From the NCBI GenBank assembly GCA_016714445.1, contig JADJNF010000001.1, positions 434,001-498,000 of the forward strand: 64,000 bases of DNA, given 5' to 3'. Of this stretch, positions 30,588 through 40,188 are shown piece after piece (position 1 is the first letter of the stretch; each line of letters begins with the position of its first letter). The notes below the pieces were generated by a model. That model made no database searches. It was given only the letters and a program-made list of their open reading frames with translations, and was not told where the DNA came from. The position numbers and the translations under genes were made by a program. This DNA is from Saprospiraceae bacterium (lineage in GTDB: Bacteria; Bacteroidota; Bacteroidia; Chitinophagales; Saprospiraceae).

Positions 30588-32474
30588 ATCGAGTAGACGG
30601 CCCCACCAACCGAAGCTGATGGGGAGCGCCTCTCACACCACCGTACGTACGGGTCTCGTATACGGCGGTTCGCAAACTGATGGGTTCAGTTTAAAGTACA
30701 TGTCCAAAAGTGATTGATAACCACGTTTCTTAAGTCGTGGAAGTGTAATAGTTGTTATCAGAATTGGACTTTGGGCTACTGCCCATCCGCCTTTTCTGGT
30801 TCTGCTCCATGCATACGCATCACCTTGGTTTACACCTAATCGGATTAGGTTTTTCCTTTTCCTTTCGGGTTTCTTCCAGTCGTGCCATATGCAATATCGC
30901 AGTCTGTTACGTAACCATCCGTCCATCGTTTTGAGCTTACTGTAAATGCTTGCTCCACGAAAGTAATTAAGCCAGCCTAATTGGATTTCGTTAATTTTCG
31001 TTATCCGTTCTGCTAAGCTTATCGGCGATGTCTTCCTGGTGATCAATTTAAGACTTTGTTGCAACTGATCCCAAGCCCTGTCCCCTACTATCAATTGATA
31101 TTTACCTTTGTCGCCTTTGACATACGTGGATGCAAATCTAAAACCCAATATCTCGAAGTGTACAGGTCTTCTGATTCCACTCTTTCTCTGTTAGATTGTT
31201 AGCTTCAGCTTATCTCGCAGGTACAAATATACTTTGTTTCCTGTCGTTTTAGCTTCAGCTTTTGACTTCACATAGATACTAAAATCATCGGCATACCGGA
31301 CGAATTTCAATCCTTGCCGCTCCAATTCCTTGTCCAACTCGTGGAGAAGTATATTGGATAGCAATGGGCTGATCGGACTTCCTTGCGGTACTCCCTTCGT
31401 GCGTTTTGTGAGTTTACCCTTTAACATAATGGGTGCTCGTAACCATTTCCTGATCATTCGCATCGTTATCGGACATTTCACTTTTTGGTAAATCAAGTTG
31501 AGTAGAAGACAGTGGTCTACTTCATCAAAGAACGTCTTTAGATCGATGTCTATGATGTAGTTAAACCCATCTCGATATACCCTTTGATTTCTGTACTGCT
31601 TGTCTTGCACTGCGATTCGGTCTGAACCCATAACTCGACTCCGCTGAATTCTTTCTCAAATCGGTACATCATCACCTGTGATACTGCTTGCTGCATCAGT
31701 CTGTCAATTACTGTCGGAATACCTAATAGTCGAGTTTTTCCACCACCTTTCGGTATTTCAACACCCAAAATAGGTTGTGGCAAACACTCATTACCTTTGA
31801 CATCTTCCAGCAATGCGTTTCTGTGTCTCGAGATACTTGACCAATTGATCTGTTCTCATTCCGTCGATTCCTGCACTACCTTATTGACCATTACTTGACG
31901 CAATGCTCGTTCCAGATTTCTAGGGTGTAATACTTGTTCAATCATTTTGATTGTTGTTTTGTACTTTAAAATAATCCTGCTCCGCTTAGTGGTGGCTATC
32001 AACATCACTGCTGATTCCATACATAATTTGGAGCCAATTCACGTTCAGTCCTTCCCCATTTGTGAGTCCTATCGGGTATATTGTTAACATCCCTGAACTC
32101 GTTACTATGGGTACTATGACTTCTGCTGACTTCTCTGTTACTCCAATCAATGAACTCAGAGATCTCCCTCGGTAAGACAAATATCTTTCAGTCAATCGCT
32201 GCCGGATCTACTCATCAGGTATCAAAACTTCGGGCGTTAGTATGATGTGCCACCTTACCCAACCTAACAAGCCTCCTATCCGGTTCCTATACGTCAGTAC
32301 CGACTTTTGCAGTCCTGCTTACTTCAGTGCTTAGATCACTCTAAACCACCTTGCAGCTTGCTAATACTTCTGGCGTTACACCAGCGTATGAGAGACTTTC
32401 ACTCTCAAGATAAACTACTTTAAGCAGTTTGTACAACTTAAATGAAAATTGTACATTCGCCATTCAAGGCACAC
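30588..32474 (-). mobile_element. Group II intron family 1, copy 2
   Basis: Full-length element of 1887 bases. 5' end GTGTGCCTTGAA at 32474, maturase gene, domain V near 30635-30670, domain VI as the CCCCATCAGC/GTTGGTGGGG hairpin (30600-30625), and 3' end ACTCGAT at 30588. It differs from copies 1 and 3 by scattered substitutions and indels, so it is an older or separately evolved insertion. The joined exons restore GTGAGAAC, the left core of site B. Confidence 0.88.
30633..31945 (-). pseudogene. Group II intron maturase (family 1, copy 2), multiply frameshifted
   Basis: Same protein as copy 1 and copy 3 but broken at about 31195, 31570-31630, 31815 and 31880. Visible blocks include IDIDLKTFFDEVDH, KGVPQGSPISPLLSN, FVRYADDFSIY and the maturase domain. 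YRKVK is changed to YQKVK and RLIRKW to RMIRKW relative to the other copies. The higher divergence suggests a decaying copy, though part of the breaks may be sequence errors. Confidence 0.8.
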
Positions 32475-32599
32475 ACAATGCATAAAATAATAGCCTGTCT
32501 AGTAGTAAATTCAAGGGTTGTAGCCCGCTTCAACCTTTTTGTAATTTGACAGGAAATGCCACGCAGTCGGCTACTATTCTTATACTTAACGTTATCACC
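32475..32599 (+). other. attC-like site B
   Basis: Left core GTGAGA (30582-30587) plus AC (32475-32476), rejoined across intron copy 2. Stem GCATAAAATAATAGCC (32480-32495) pairs with GGCTACTATTCTTATA (32569-32584) with an unpaired base. Inside, TGTC/GACA, AAATT/AATTT and AAGGGTTG/CAACCTT extend the hairpin. The right core is GTTATCACC (32591-32599). No T-tract. Confidence 0.75.
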
Positions 32600-32660
32600 T
32601 AGTAAAATAATAATAGAATTTGGGATTTGAAAAAATATCAGGTTATATTGCAAGTTATAA

Positions 32661-33467
32661 ATGCTTCTAGATGACGTATCGATTGAAGAAATACAAACAG
32701 TAATAGATTCTTTGCCAAATCTTGAAAATGACAATTGGCCATTTTTACCAAGAGATATATTTACTCTCACAAACCAATATCTCAAAATGTAAAACCTGTT
32801 AAAATATCTTATAGATCAGCAATGATTCATTTTTCTATGTCAGTAAAGCAAATTGAAGATGATTTAGAAAAATGGTTAAAAAAATTTGAAGATTTTTTTT
32901 AAACGTATTCCAAATGTGTACGAAGCAAATGTTGATGTTCATCTATCGCCATATACAGAAAACTATAAAATGGAATCTTAACTTCCATTGGAAAGCAATC
33001 ACTAGCAAAACAGACGAAGTAACATGGAAATACAAGGGTGATCCAACAAAATTGAAGATATTTGCAAACCAATTCACTTTGAACATTCATCTTTCACAGA
33101 AGAACTGAAAAGTCAAGTCATTAAAAAAATATGCAATGGTTAGAGACCAAATTGGAAATAAAATAACAATTGTTGACAAATTATCAACGGTTAGGGGAAT
33201 TATGATAAGCACTTTACAAGAACTTCAAAACTAGAATTTATTATAAATGATTTTGGAGTAAGGATGAGTGGAGCAATTGCTCGCATTGCAGGAGAAAATA
33301 ATCAATTTGAATTTAGAATAGATTGGATACGTAGAATTGAAAGGACTTTTAACAAAATTGAATTTGAAAAAGTACTTGACTTGAACGTAAGCAGATTAAT
33401 TACTTTTGAAATAGAAAACCAGGTGATAACAACTAAGTTTTCGTTTGGCCCGAAGTACCTAGAATGA
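32661..33467 (+). CDS. Hypothetical cassette gene (frameshifts)
   Basis: Coding is suggested across frames by LLDDVSIEEIQTVIDSLPNLENDNWPFLPRDIF, then SAMIHFSMSVKQIEDDLEKWLKKFEDFF, KRIPNVYEANVDVHLSPY, and a C-terminal part MSGAIARIAGENNQFEFRIDWIRRIERTFNKIEF. No family is recognised. The last codons (QVITTKFSFGPKYLE) run into the next attC-like start, as is common for cassette genes. It is the only coding region between site B and site F, whose ends match exactly, giving a cassette of about 0.9 kb. Whether this is one gene or two is unclear. Confidence 0.45.
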
Positions 33468-33600
33468 AATATTTATATTCGATGGACACCATAGATACAA
33501 ATTAGTAATCAATCATTTATAAAATTAAAAGTAAACGTGACTATTTATGATCTGGCATAAAGATTATAATAAGCCACTCAATCAAATTTAGTGGGGTGAA
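33422..33600 (+). other. attC-like site F (left half clear)
   Basis: GGTGATAAC (33422-33430) is the exact complement of the right core GTTATCACC of site B. It is followed by AACTAAGTTTTCGT, which is also found at site G (38947). The right half is degraded. TTTAGTGGGG near 33588 may be its right core, but pairing is poor. Confidence 0.5.
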
Positions 33601-33640
33601 TTAGCTGCAATTAACAACTAACCCACACCACATTTAAAAA

Positions 33641-34353
33641 CTATTTAATTTTTTCGAGGTACAGCTCTTCTATCAAGATACCATTCTCGAATTTTTCTTC
33701 TTTGATAAACCCAATTCCTGGAGCATAGTATTTTAATTCGTAAACATTTGGCTCTAAAGCTGTAAAATCCTTTGTGACTACGCAGGAATTATAAGTGCCT
33801 AGGGGAATCGTTACATTTACCCCCTACTTCGATTACCTCGGCTTCATCTTCAGCCTCGTCAGCAAAAAACTCTTGATAATACTTTTGACCCACAACAGGA
33901 TTGGCTGGCATCCAAAATCCAGGTTCGGCTTCTTCTACATCAGCCTCCCATGAACCATCATTATCCTCAAAAACTCCTTTGTCATCAAAACTACTTGAAA
34001 ATTCTCCCATATACCAGAGATTTCCAGCATCATCTTGGGCCAACCAATCATCAGTATCTTCAATAAGGATACCGTTTTTATATACTTTATCGTGATGAAT
34101 GACGCAATTAATGCCAGCTACTTTTTGGTTTCGGTACGTCTTTGAATGATTATTTCTTGGTCTTTCTCTTTGCCAACTGAACCTTCAACATAGGTGTACG
34201 TTTTGCCAGCAGCAGGACCATAGTACGGATTTGTGATAGATGTAGAATTAGAAAATTTAGCCTTTCAAAATCAGGCAAGTGCTCTGGTAAATTTTCCTTG
34301 TCGCACGAAATGGCCATTACAACGATTAAGCCGAAATAAAATTTGATTTTCAT
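33641..34353 (-). CDS. Lipoprotein of unknown function (frameshifts)
   Basis: About 235 residues. The signal peptide ends VVMAISC (lipobox). After a shift near 34255 the body reads NPYYGPAAGKTYVYVEGSVGKEKD and then INCVIHHDKVYKNGILIEDTDDWLAQDDAGNLWYMGEFSS, GSWEADVEEAEPGFWMPANPVVGQKYYQEF. After a shift near 33810 it ends with ELKYYAPGIGFIKEEKFENG. Similar proteins occur scattered in bacteria with no known function. It may end the operon that starts at the ECF sigma factor, about 200 bases after the PepSY-like gene. Confidence 0.6.
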
Positions 34354-34558
34354 TTTTATAAATTTTAAAAGTTAAGAATTAAAGTAAAAATATTTACCGC
34401 GTATTTGTGTAAATTATGGAATAGCGTTCCTGCCCAATCGATGGATTAGGAAACACTCAAAAAAATGGATATTTAATGCTTAGATATTCAGAGAAAAATA
34501 GACTTAAAAATTACAGGATTTTACCTATAATAAGCGTCTTAGAAGCTTTTACTAGTTT

Positions 34559-35022
34559 TTATTGTCCTCTTTCCAATTCTTGGTTTAATATTTTACCACT
34601 TGGATTGACAAGAACTTCATAAATTTTGCCTTTACTTTTTGACTTCTACTGTATGCTGTAGAGCCGTTAGGATAAACGATAAACTCTGCTTCTTTAATTT
34701 TACTACTGACAAATGATGCTTTGATGGCTTGGCTTACAAGAATGGGTAAGCTCTTTTTTACTTATTTCATTTTCTGTCTCAAGTAATTGCCCATCTATAC
34801 TGAATATAGCGGTATATTCCTTATTCATCTTTTCGAATTCAACTTCATATTCGGTATTTGATTCTTTTTCCCACTCAACGTCGGAGACATTAGGAAAATT
34901 AGTCATAAATGAATTCAATATAGCTTTAGGAATATCTGCTGATTTCAGTCTGCCTGTAAGCATTTTTTTTTGAATAAAACGCTAAAACCAAGCACAATGG
35001 CTATGAATAAAATATGTTTCAT
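34559..35022 (-). CDS. PepSY-like periplasmic protein (frameshifts)
   Basis: About 150 residues. The signal peptide is KHILFIAIVLGFSVLF, and a shift at the A-run near 34970 leads to the mature part. IPKAILNSFMTNFPNVSDVEWEKESNTEYEVEFEKMNKEYTAIFSIDGQLLETENEI is one PepSY-like unit. The second unit follows a shift near 34745: SQAIKASFVSSKIKEAEFIVYPNG and GKIYEVLVNPSGKIL. Two-repeat PepSY-like proteins are common in Bacteroidota periplasm, with unknown ligand. It lies downstream of the sigma/anti-sigma genes on the same strand. Confidence 0.7.
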
Positions 35023-35138
35023 TTGTAAGTTATTTTTTTAAATTACTAAATTTAAGCTCTATACTACTATATACAAAAAATATTAATAAATCGTGGGTTG
35101 GGAAGTAAATTATTAAGCATTTATACAATGATTTTTGA

Positions 35139-36563
35139 TCAGAATTTATACATTAATCCAGCTTTAACCAAAACAAGTGATTTAAACTGACTGCCCTGTG
35201 AGATCTTAAAGTCATAGGCAGCTTCCAAAAGTGCGCTGTAATTATCATAAAACCTGAAATTCAGTCCAAATGCAGCCCTTGTTTTGTCTATCACAAATTT
35301 GGTTTCATTTGTAGCAAACTCTACACTTATTTCTTTTTGAGTGAGTTTATTTCTATAAGTATAGTCATAAGTATTCTCAAGTATTCGTTGCCCAATAATG
35401 CTATAACTAATATATGGTTGAAGAGACTTTCCTCTTAAGAAATGGTACTTTATACCTAGAGAATACTGCATAAATGGCTGTGACACAATTGCGGATTCTA
35501 GCACATCATCCAAGCTTGGTTGATCTATATGAGGAAGTTGATCCAAGTCATCTTTATTGTCTACTGCGTAACTTAGATTTAAGTATTGGGCTTCACCGGT
35601 AAGTGCAAGCATTTTATTTAGAAGTAGGCTACCTCGAACACCTACATTGTATCCTTTTGATTTTTAATCGTGTTATTATCAATGTGGGCTGTACCACCAA
35701 GAATTCCTGCTTCATATCCCTTTATTTGTAAGGGAAATCTGAAGTGTTTTTTTTACTTTTATCAAAGAAGGTGGTTGATATTCTGAAATTAATTTGTTGA
35801 TTTTGGCTGATGATGCAGTATCTACAGCGATATTGTATTGTTCAAGGTAAGATGAATCTAAATTTTTGATCTTGATTGAATTATCTGCTGGAAAGCTAAT
35901 TAGTTCATCTTGTTGATTTGTATCAATCGGTTTGTCCATATTTTGATGTTCAACAAGAATCTCTGTCACTACATTATTGTTTGTGTCATTCCTATAATGC
36001 AATAAAGCAACATCTTGTGATGCTGTATTTTCAGTATTTGTTGACTGACTTTGTGAAGATATATCAATATGGTTTGTCAATATTTTATTATATTTTCCTA
36101 ACAGGTTCGTTACTTTTTTACTTTGTAAATTTGTAATACTTTCTGATTGTGAACTATAAATTGTCTCTGTAATATAAACAACTGTAGATTGATAAATTGT
36201 ATCGCTTTTTAGGATTACCGTTTTCTGGACATTTTTAACATTTGGATCTTTAGTATTATTAGTGTTTTGAGAAACAAAAGTTGTGTTTACCTTATTATTC
36301 TTTTGTTTTATGAGTGAGATTTCGTGTTTGAGATTTTTTATTTGGCTCTTAGATTTATTTAATGAAACACCAGTGCAGACTAGACCAGTAAGTAAGATCA
36401 TAAATGGTATTGCAAGCCATATTGCATAACGTTTAAATTGCTTTCTAACAAGGTGATGATCGTAGTTACGTTCAAACTTGTGCCAACTATCTTCTTCGAA
36501 TTCGAAGACCTTTCGATTATTGAGCTTTTCGCCAATTATTTTTGTAAATCGATTATTTTCCAT
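35139..36563 (-). CDS. Anti-sigma-like membrane protein fused to an outer-membrane beta-barrel domain (frameshifts)
   Basis: About 475 residues. Residues 1-45 (FTKIIGEKLNNRKVFEFEED) face the cytoplasm. One membrane helix follows (YAIWLAIPFMILLTGLVC), then a coiled coil and a long Ser/Thr/Asn-rich periplasmic linker up to about residue 280. After shifts near 35718 and 35655 the sequence continues as GYEAGILGGTAHI, GYNVGVRGSLLLNKMLALTGEAQYLNLSYA, and strand pairs ending VLVKAGLMYKF, a porin-like C-terminus. The start overlaps the sigma gene by eleven bases, which supports an anti-sigma role. A single chain that spans inner membrane and barrel is unusual. A hidden stop between two genes is the alternative. 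Confidence 0.6.
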
Positions 36564-37113
36564 AAACTTTTATGCTATTCTGGTGTGTTATCATTGCTTG
36601 TAATTTTTGTCTGGCTATCAGTAGATTAGACCTTGAAGTACCTTCGGTGATACTCATGAGTTTGGCTATCTCGGCATGCGAATATCCTTCAACAACAAAG
36701 AGATTGAATGCAGCTTTATATGTGGGTGCCAATTGTCTGATTAGGTTAAATATTTCATCAGCACTCATTTTGCTAAGGATTTCATCATCAATGCTTGGGG
36801 CATTTTTGTCAGAAATAGTCTCATTATTCTTGTTTTTGTCATATTTTTTAAGATAATTTATAGAAGACCTAACGACTATAGTATGAAACCAATTTGAGAA
36901 AGTCATTTCTATCTTAAAAGAGTCAATATGAGTAAAAACTTTGATGAAAGCCTCATTAACTATCTCCTCAGCTTCCATCTCTGAGTGGGTATAACGATGA
37001 CTTATGTTCATACCATAGTTGTAGAACAACTGGTATAGATTCTTCTGACACAACCGACTTTGCTGTTTACATCCGTTGATTATGAAATCAAGTTCTGTCT
37101 TTGTCATGATCAA
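36553..37113 (-). CDS. ECF-type RNA polymerase sigma factor
   Basis: An intact 186-residue protein. Region 2 is LYQLFYNYGMNISHRYTHSEMEAEEIVNEAFIKVFTHIDSF, with the core-binding and -10 recognition segments. Region 4 is IRQLAPTYKAAFNLFVVEGYSHAEIAKLM and SITEGTSRSNLLIARQKL, the -35 helix-turn-helix. The downstream gene overlaps its end and has an anti-sigma layout, as is usual for ECF pairs. Likely targets are its own operon with the PepSY-like and lipoprotein genes. Confidence 0.88.
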   Translation of the reverse strand: MIMTKTELDFIINGCKQQSRLCQKNLYQLFYNYGMNISHRYTHSEMEAEEIVNEAFIKVFTHIDSFKIEMTFSNWFHTIVVRSSINYLKKYDKNKNNETISDKNAPSIDDEILSKMSADEIFNLIRQLAPTYKAAFNLFVVEGYSHAEIAKLMSITEGTSRSNLLIARQKLQAMITHQNSIKVYGK

Positions 37114-37277
37114 TCATTGATATTCACTTCAATATACATCAATTATTGTATAAACGTGGGTTCGATTGTGGTAATTATTATCAATAGGTAGAATTTCACA
37201 ATATAATCAACCAAGTTTTGCCCAAGTAGGCAAAAAATTTCTATTTCTCATGGATTTGTAATAAGTGTATTGATAGT
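37114..37277. other. Short intergenic gap between sigma gene and hxlR-like gene
   Basis: 164 bases, AT-rich, upstream of the sigma gene. It should hold the sigma promoter, but no clear TAnnTTTG box is seen on the minus strand. Confidence 0.3.
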
Positions 37278-37698
37278 CTACAAGACACCCAACTCTTCGA
37301 CAAGACCTTTGCAAATTTCAGATATCAAACCAACTTTATCTCGTTTGACAGTTTTGACAAAATTCAAATCGACAGCAGAATCTTTATCATATTTGCTGAC
37401 CACATTATAAACTCGACCAACAACGGAACCAAATCAATTCCTTTTGAGAAAGGCTATACTTTATTTTTTGTTTATGACTTGGGTCACTTGTCCGACAAAT
37501 TATTCCATTTCCTTCTAACAAAGACAATCTATCCGAAAGAATATTGGTAGCAATTCCTTCCTCCGATATTAAAAATTCACCGTAAAAGTGCTTCCCTTTA
37601 AACATTAAATCTCTGACAATTAAGAAAGTCCACCTGTCACCAAAAATTTCTAGGGCAAAGTTTATCGGACAATCTGACTTTCTTATTACTTGCTTCAT
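37278..37698 (-). CDS. HxlR-family transcriptional regulator (frameshifts)
   Basis: About 140 residues. The start at 37698 (MKQVIRKSDCPINFALEIFGDRWTFLIVRDLMF) gives the hallmark N-terminus with the conserved Cys and GDRWTFLI. The winged helix continues with FYGEFLISEEGIATNILSDRLSLLEGNGII. After shifts near 37440 and 37395 the C-terminus is DLVPLLVEF and VDLNFVKTVKRDKV. HxlR proteins sense aldehydes or redox signals. It is divergent from the VOC gene, and a palindrome lies between the two starts. Confidence 0.8.
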
Positions 37699-37717
37699 AG
37701 TGCAAAAATACAAAAAT

Positions 37718-37746
37718 AAAACTACTTGCAAATTAAAAGTAGTTTT
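37718..37746. promoter_or_regulatory. Probable HxlR operator palindrome
   Basis: AAAACTACTT (37718-37727) and AAGTAGTTTT (37737-37746) are perfect 10-bp inverted repeats with a nine-base spacer. They lie 20 bases upstream of hxlR-like and directly upstream of the divergent promoter. The position and symmetry suit a dimeric winged-helix repressor. Confidence 0.65.
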
Positions 37747-37747
37747 G

Positions 37748-37755
37748 TATATTTG
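37748..37755 (+). promoter_or_regulatory. -7 element (TATATTTG) of the VOC operon
   Basis: TATATTTG fits TAnnTTTG and lies 27 bases before the VOC start codon. The palindrome at 37718-37746 covers the region where the -33 element should be, so a bound repressor would block it. Confidence 0.5.
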
Positions 37756-37782
37756 CAGTTCACTAATCAAAAAAGTTAAAGA

Positions 37783-38184
37783 ATGACTAATTCAATTAAT
37801 TGGTTCGAAATCCCAGTAACAGATTTCGAAAGAGCAAAAAATTCTATGAAATTTTGTATGGTGCTGAAATTATGGAAATGCCTTTCCCTGATGGAAAATA
37901 TGGTATGTTACCGTGTGATATGGAAAAAGGTGTTGGCGGTGGAATAGCACAATACGAAGGATTTGAACCTTCTACAAAAGGAGCATTAGTTTATTTGAAT
38001 GGTGGAGAAGATTTAAGCACACCACTTTCAAAAGTTGAAGATCAGGTGGAAAATAGTTATGCCAAAACACTCAATTGGCGGAAATGGTTTTATGGCTACA
38101 TTTATTGATACTGAAGGAAACAAAAATTGCTTTACATTCAATGAAATAAAACTATGGAAAATTAATAAACGACATAACTATTAA
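37783..38184 (+). CDS. VOC (glyoxalase/bleomycin-resistance fold) protein (frameshifts)
   Basis: About 128 residues. The N-terminal INWFEIPVTDFERAKKFYEILYG is the first beta-alpha-beta-beta module (one base missing near 37828). Then come MPFPDGKYGMLPCDMEKGVGGGIAQ, GALVYLNGGEDLSTPLSKVE and, after shifts near 38050 and 38085, NGFMATFIDTEGN. VOC proteins bind divalent metals and act as lyases, dioxygenases or binding proteins; the substrate is unknown. It is controlled together with the two genes behind it, probably by the divergent HxlR protein. Confidence 0.75.
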
Positions 38185-38593
38185 TGCACCTATTGACAAA
38201 ATTTGGAATGTTTTAACTGCTTTAGAACTGTTGGACAAAACCGACCCAACAGTTAAGAAGCAACTTTGATTTCTGAAAACAAACAGGACTTGAAGCAAAA
38301 AGAAAAGTGCTAATGCAAGATGGCAAAAATTGGTTTGACGAAAAGATTACAGTTTTTAAACCAAACGAAGAATTGGTCTACCAACTTACTGAATGCTCTT
38401 TTCCAATTAAAGGTTTAAGACACACCTACAGTTTCCAAAAATTGGCAATCAAACCAAAGTGCAACAAGTAATGGAATACACTGTAAAGTTTGGTTTACTT
38501 GGTTTACTTATGGACAAGATGATAATAGGAAAACAATTTAATTCAGGAATAAATAAGTTTCTAAACGGTTTAAAAACATACACGGAAAAATAA
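38154..38593 (+). CDS. SRPBCC-fold (START/Bet v 1-like) protein (frameshifts)
   Basis: About 145 residues. NDITINAPIDKIWNVLTALELLDKTDP is the N-terminal strand-helix of AHSA1/polyketide-cyclase type SRPBCC proteins. GLEAKRKVLMQDGKNWFDEKITVFKPNEELVYQLTECSFPIKGLRHTY forms the sheet, and FNSGINKFLNGLKTYTE the long C-terminal helix. Shifts fall near 38164, 38265 and 38440. The stop touches the ATG of the next gene (38594). These proteins bind small hydrophobic ligands; no catalytic role is shown. Confidence 0.7.
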
Positions 38594-38952
38594 ATGGCAT
38601 ACAATGAACATTTAGCAAATCGAGGAGAGAAAAATTTGTAGAGCTACCCAACGTTACTGAAAAAGAAATGATGGGTGGTTTGACATTTATGTATAATGAC
38701 AAAATGTGTGTTGGTATTATTAAAGACGAACTAATGTGCAGAATTGACCCAACATTACATGAAACTGTTATTGAAAAAGTTGGTTGTCGAACTATGGACT
38801 TTACCAAGCGACCAATGAAAGGTTACATAATGATAGACGAAAACGGAATGAAATCACAAACCGACTTTGACTATTGGATAAACCTTGCACTTAACTTTAA
38901 CGACAAAGCAAAATCAAGCAAGAAACCCAAAAGCCCAGCCACTAACAACTAA
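38594..38952 (+). CDS. TfoX N-terminal domain protein (one frameshift)
   Basis: About 119 residues. MAYNEHLANR is joined by a shift near 38625 to REKFVELPNVTEKEMMGGLTFMYNDKMCVGIIKDELMCRID, VGCRTMDFTKRPMKGYIMID and DYWINLALNFN. This is a stand-alone TfoX N-terminal domain, common in Bacteroidota and not a proven competence regulator. The tail is Lys/Ser-rich. Its last codons (PATNN) coincide with GCCACTAAC, the start of attC-like site G, as expected for a cassette-borne gene end. Confidence 0.75.
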
Positions 38953-39037
38953 GTTTTCGTGGTGTGCGGAGCACAAGCCATGAAAACCCTGTTGAACTGT
39001 ATCTTCGGTAGCGGGGCCAGACTTGAAAAACGAAATT
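38938..39037 (+). other. attC-like site G
   Basis: Left core GCCACTAAC (38938-38946) followed by AACTAAGTTTTCGT, the same arm as site F. The right arm ACGAAATTTACGTA lies at 39027-39040, giving about 100 bases in all, with GTTTTCGTGG/CCATGAAAAC as an inner hairpin. The right GTT core is altered (GTATTG), directly where the IS91-like transposase gene ends. Confidence 0.45.
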
Positions 39038-40188
39038 TACGTATTGTATGGAGATATAGTCAGGTGCCTTGACTGGGAAGTAGATTTTTCTTGTGCCACC
39101 TTGTAAAATTCACTCGGTGGCCCACGTCTGCCAAAGGTGAGGAGTATGATCATCTGTCCCGTTTTGCAACAGGGGCAGCATTTATGGTACGTTCCTTTGA
39201 TCACAATGGGCCATGATGTTAAAGCTATCGCATTGAGTTTGGATTGTAAGTCGGTTAACTTGGATCGCTTCCATGTTGAGCTCAGGATACCGTAATGCCT
39301 AATCCTTACAAATCGCTTCGGCAGGATATGCAAAGCAAATCTACGGACGAACTCTTCATGGTTGAGAGTCATCGTTTTAGTTTGACCTTCTGCCCGATAG
39401 TCCTTGTAAGATATCGTCACCGATTGATCGTCGATGGATAGTATCCGATGATTGGAGATCGCTATTTTATGCGTGTATCGCCCCAGATATTCCACCACAG
39501 ACTTAGGAGATCCAAAAGGTCTTTTGGCATATACTACCCATTCTTTTTTGAATACTACGTCGAAAGTAGATTGTTCGATTTCCAGTTCTGATGCTCTCAG
39601 GAGTGCCACATATTTAGCCCGATACACCTTGCTCATTGCCTTGACTGGGAACAGAAATTTGCCTTGATTCTTTGATATCTTCCATGTATTATTGCTATCC
39701 ACAAACCCTCCGGGGATAATACAGTGGATATGGGGGTGCAATGACAAATTTTGTCCCCACGTATGCAAGATGCTAATCATGCCAGCCTTGTTACCTTTAC
39801 CCGTAAATGCTTCTATAGTCTCCCATGCTGCTTTGAATAAGGCATCATAGACAATCTTAGGTTTATGTAGCGCAAGTCCATTTAAGTCATCCGGCAAGGT
39901 AAAGACGACATGAAAATAAGGAACCGGCAAAAGTTCTGTCTCTCTGGCTTCAATCCATTGTATACGTTTGTGACCCTGGCACTTGGGACAATGCCTGTTC
40001 CTGCAACTGTTGTAACTGATCTGAATATGACCACATCCATCACAGGCATCGACGTGACCACCGAGTGCAATTGTACGGCAATCCCTGATCGCCCGGAGTG
40101 TACGGATTTGCCAACTGTTTAGACCTGATGATACTACATTATCCCATGATCGAGTGAGTACATGCGCTACTTCGTATTCGGCGCGCAT
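39037..40188 (-). CDS. IS91-family (HUH) transposase, module 1
   Basis: An intact 383-residue transposase. The N-terminal zinc-binding domain is C-x2-C (HVDACDGCGHIQ) and CRNRHCPKCQGHKRIQW. The HUH motif is LSLHPHIHCIIPGG, and the catalytic Tyr region is EYLGRYTHKIAISNHRI. A C-terminal Cys cluster (CCPCC) follows. IS91 elements transpose by rolling-circle replication. The gene start overlaps the end of the upstream tyrosine recombinase by 22 bases, so the two are coupled. Element ends (ori and ter) could not be fixed by eye. Confidence 0.9.
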   Translation of the reverse strand: MRAEYEVAHVLTRSWDNVVSSGLNSWQIRTLRAIRDCRTIALGGHVDACDGCGHIQISYNSCRNRHCPKCQGHKRIQWIEARETELLPVPYFHVVFTLPDDLNGLALHKPKIVYDALFKAAWETIEAFTGKGNKAGMISILHTWGQNLSLHPHIHCIIPGGFVDSNNTWKISKNQGKFLFPVKAMSKVYRAKYVALLRASELEIEQSTFDVVFKKEWVVYAKRPFGSPKSVVEYLGRYTHKIAISNHRILSIDDQSVTISYKDYRAEGQTKTMTLNHEEFVRRFALHILPKRFVRIRHYGILSSTWKRSKLTDLQSKLNAIALTSWPIVIKGTYHKCCPCCKTGQMIILLTFGRRGPPSEFYKVAQEKSTSQSRHLTISPYNT

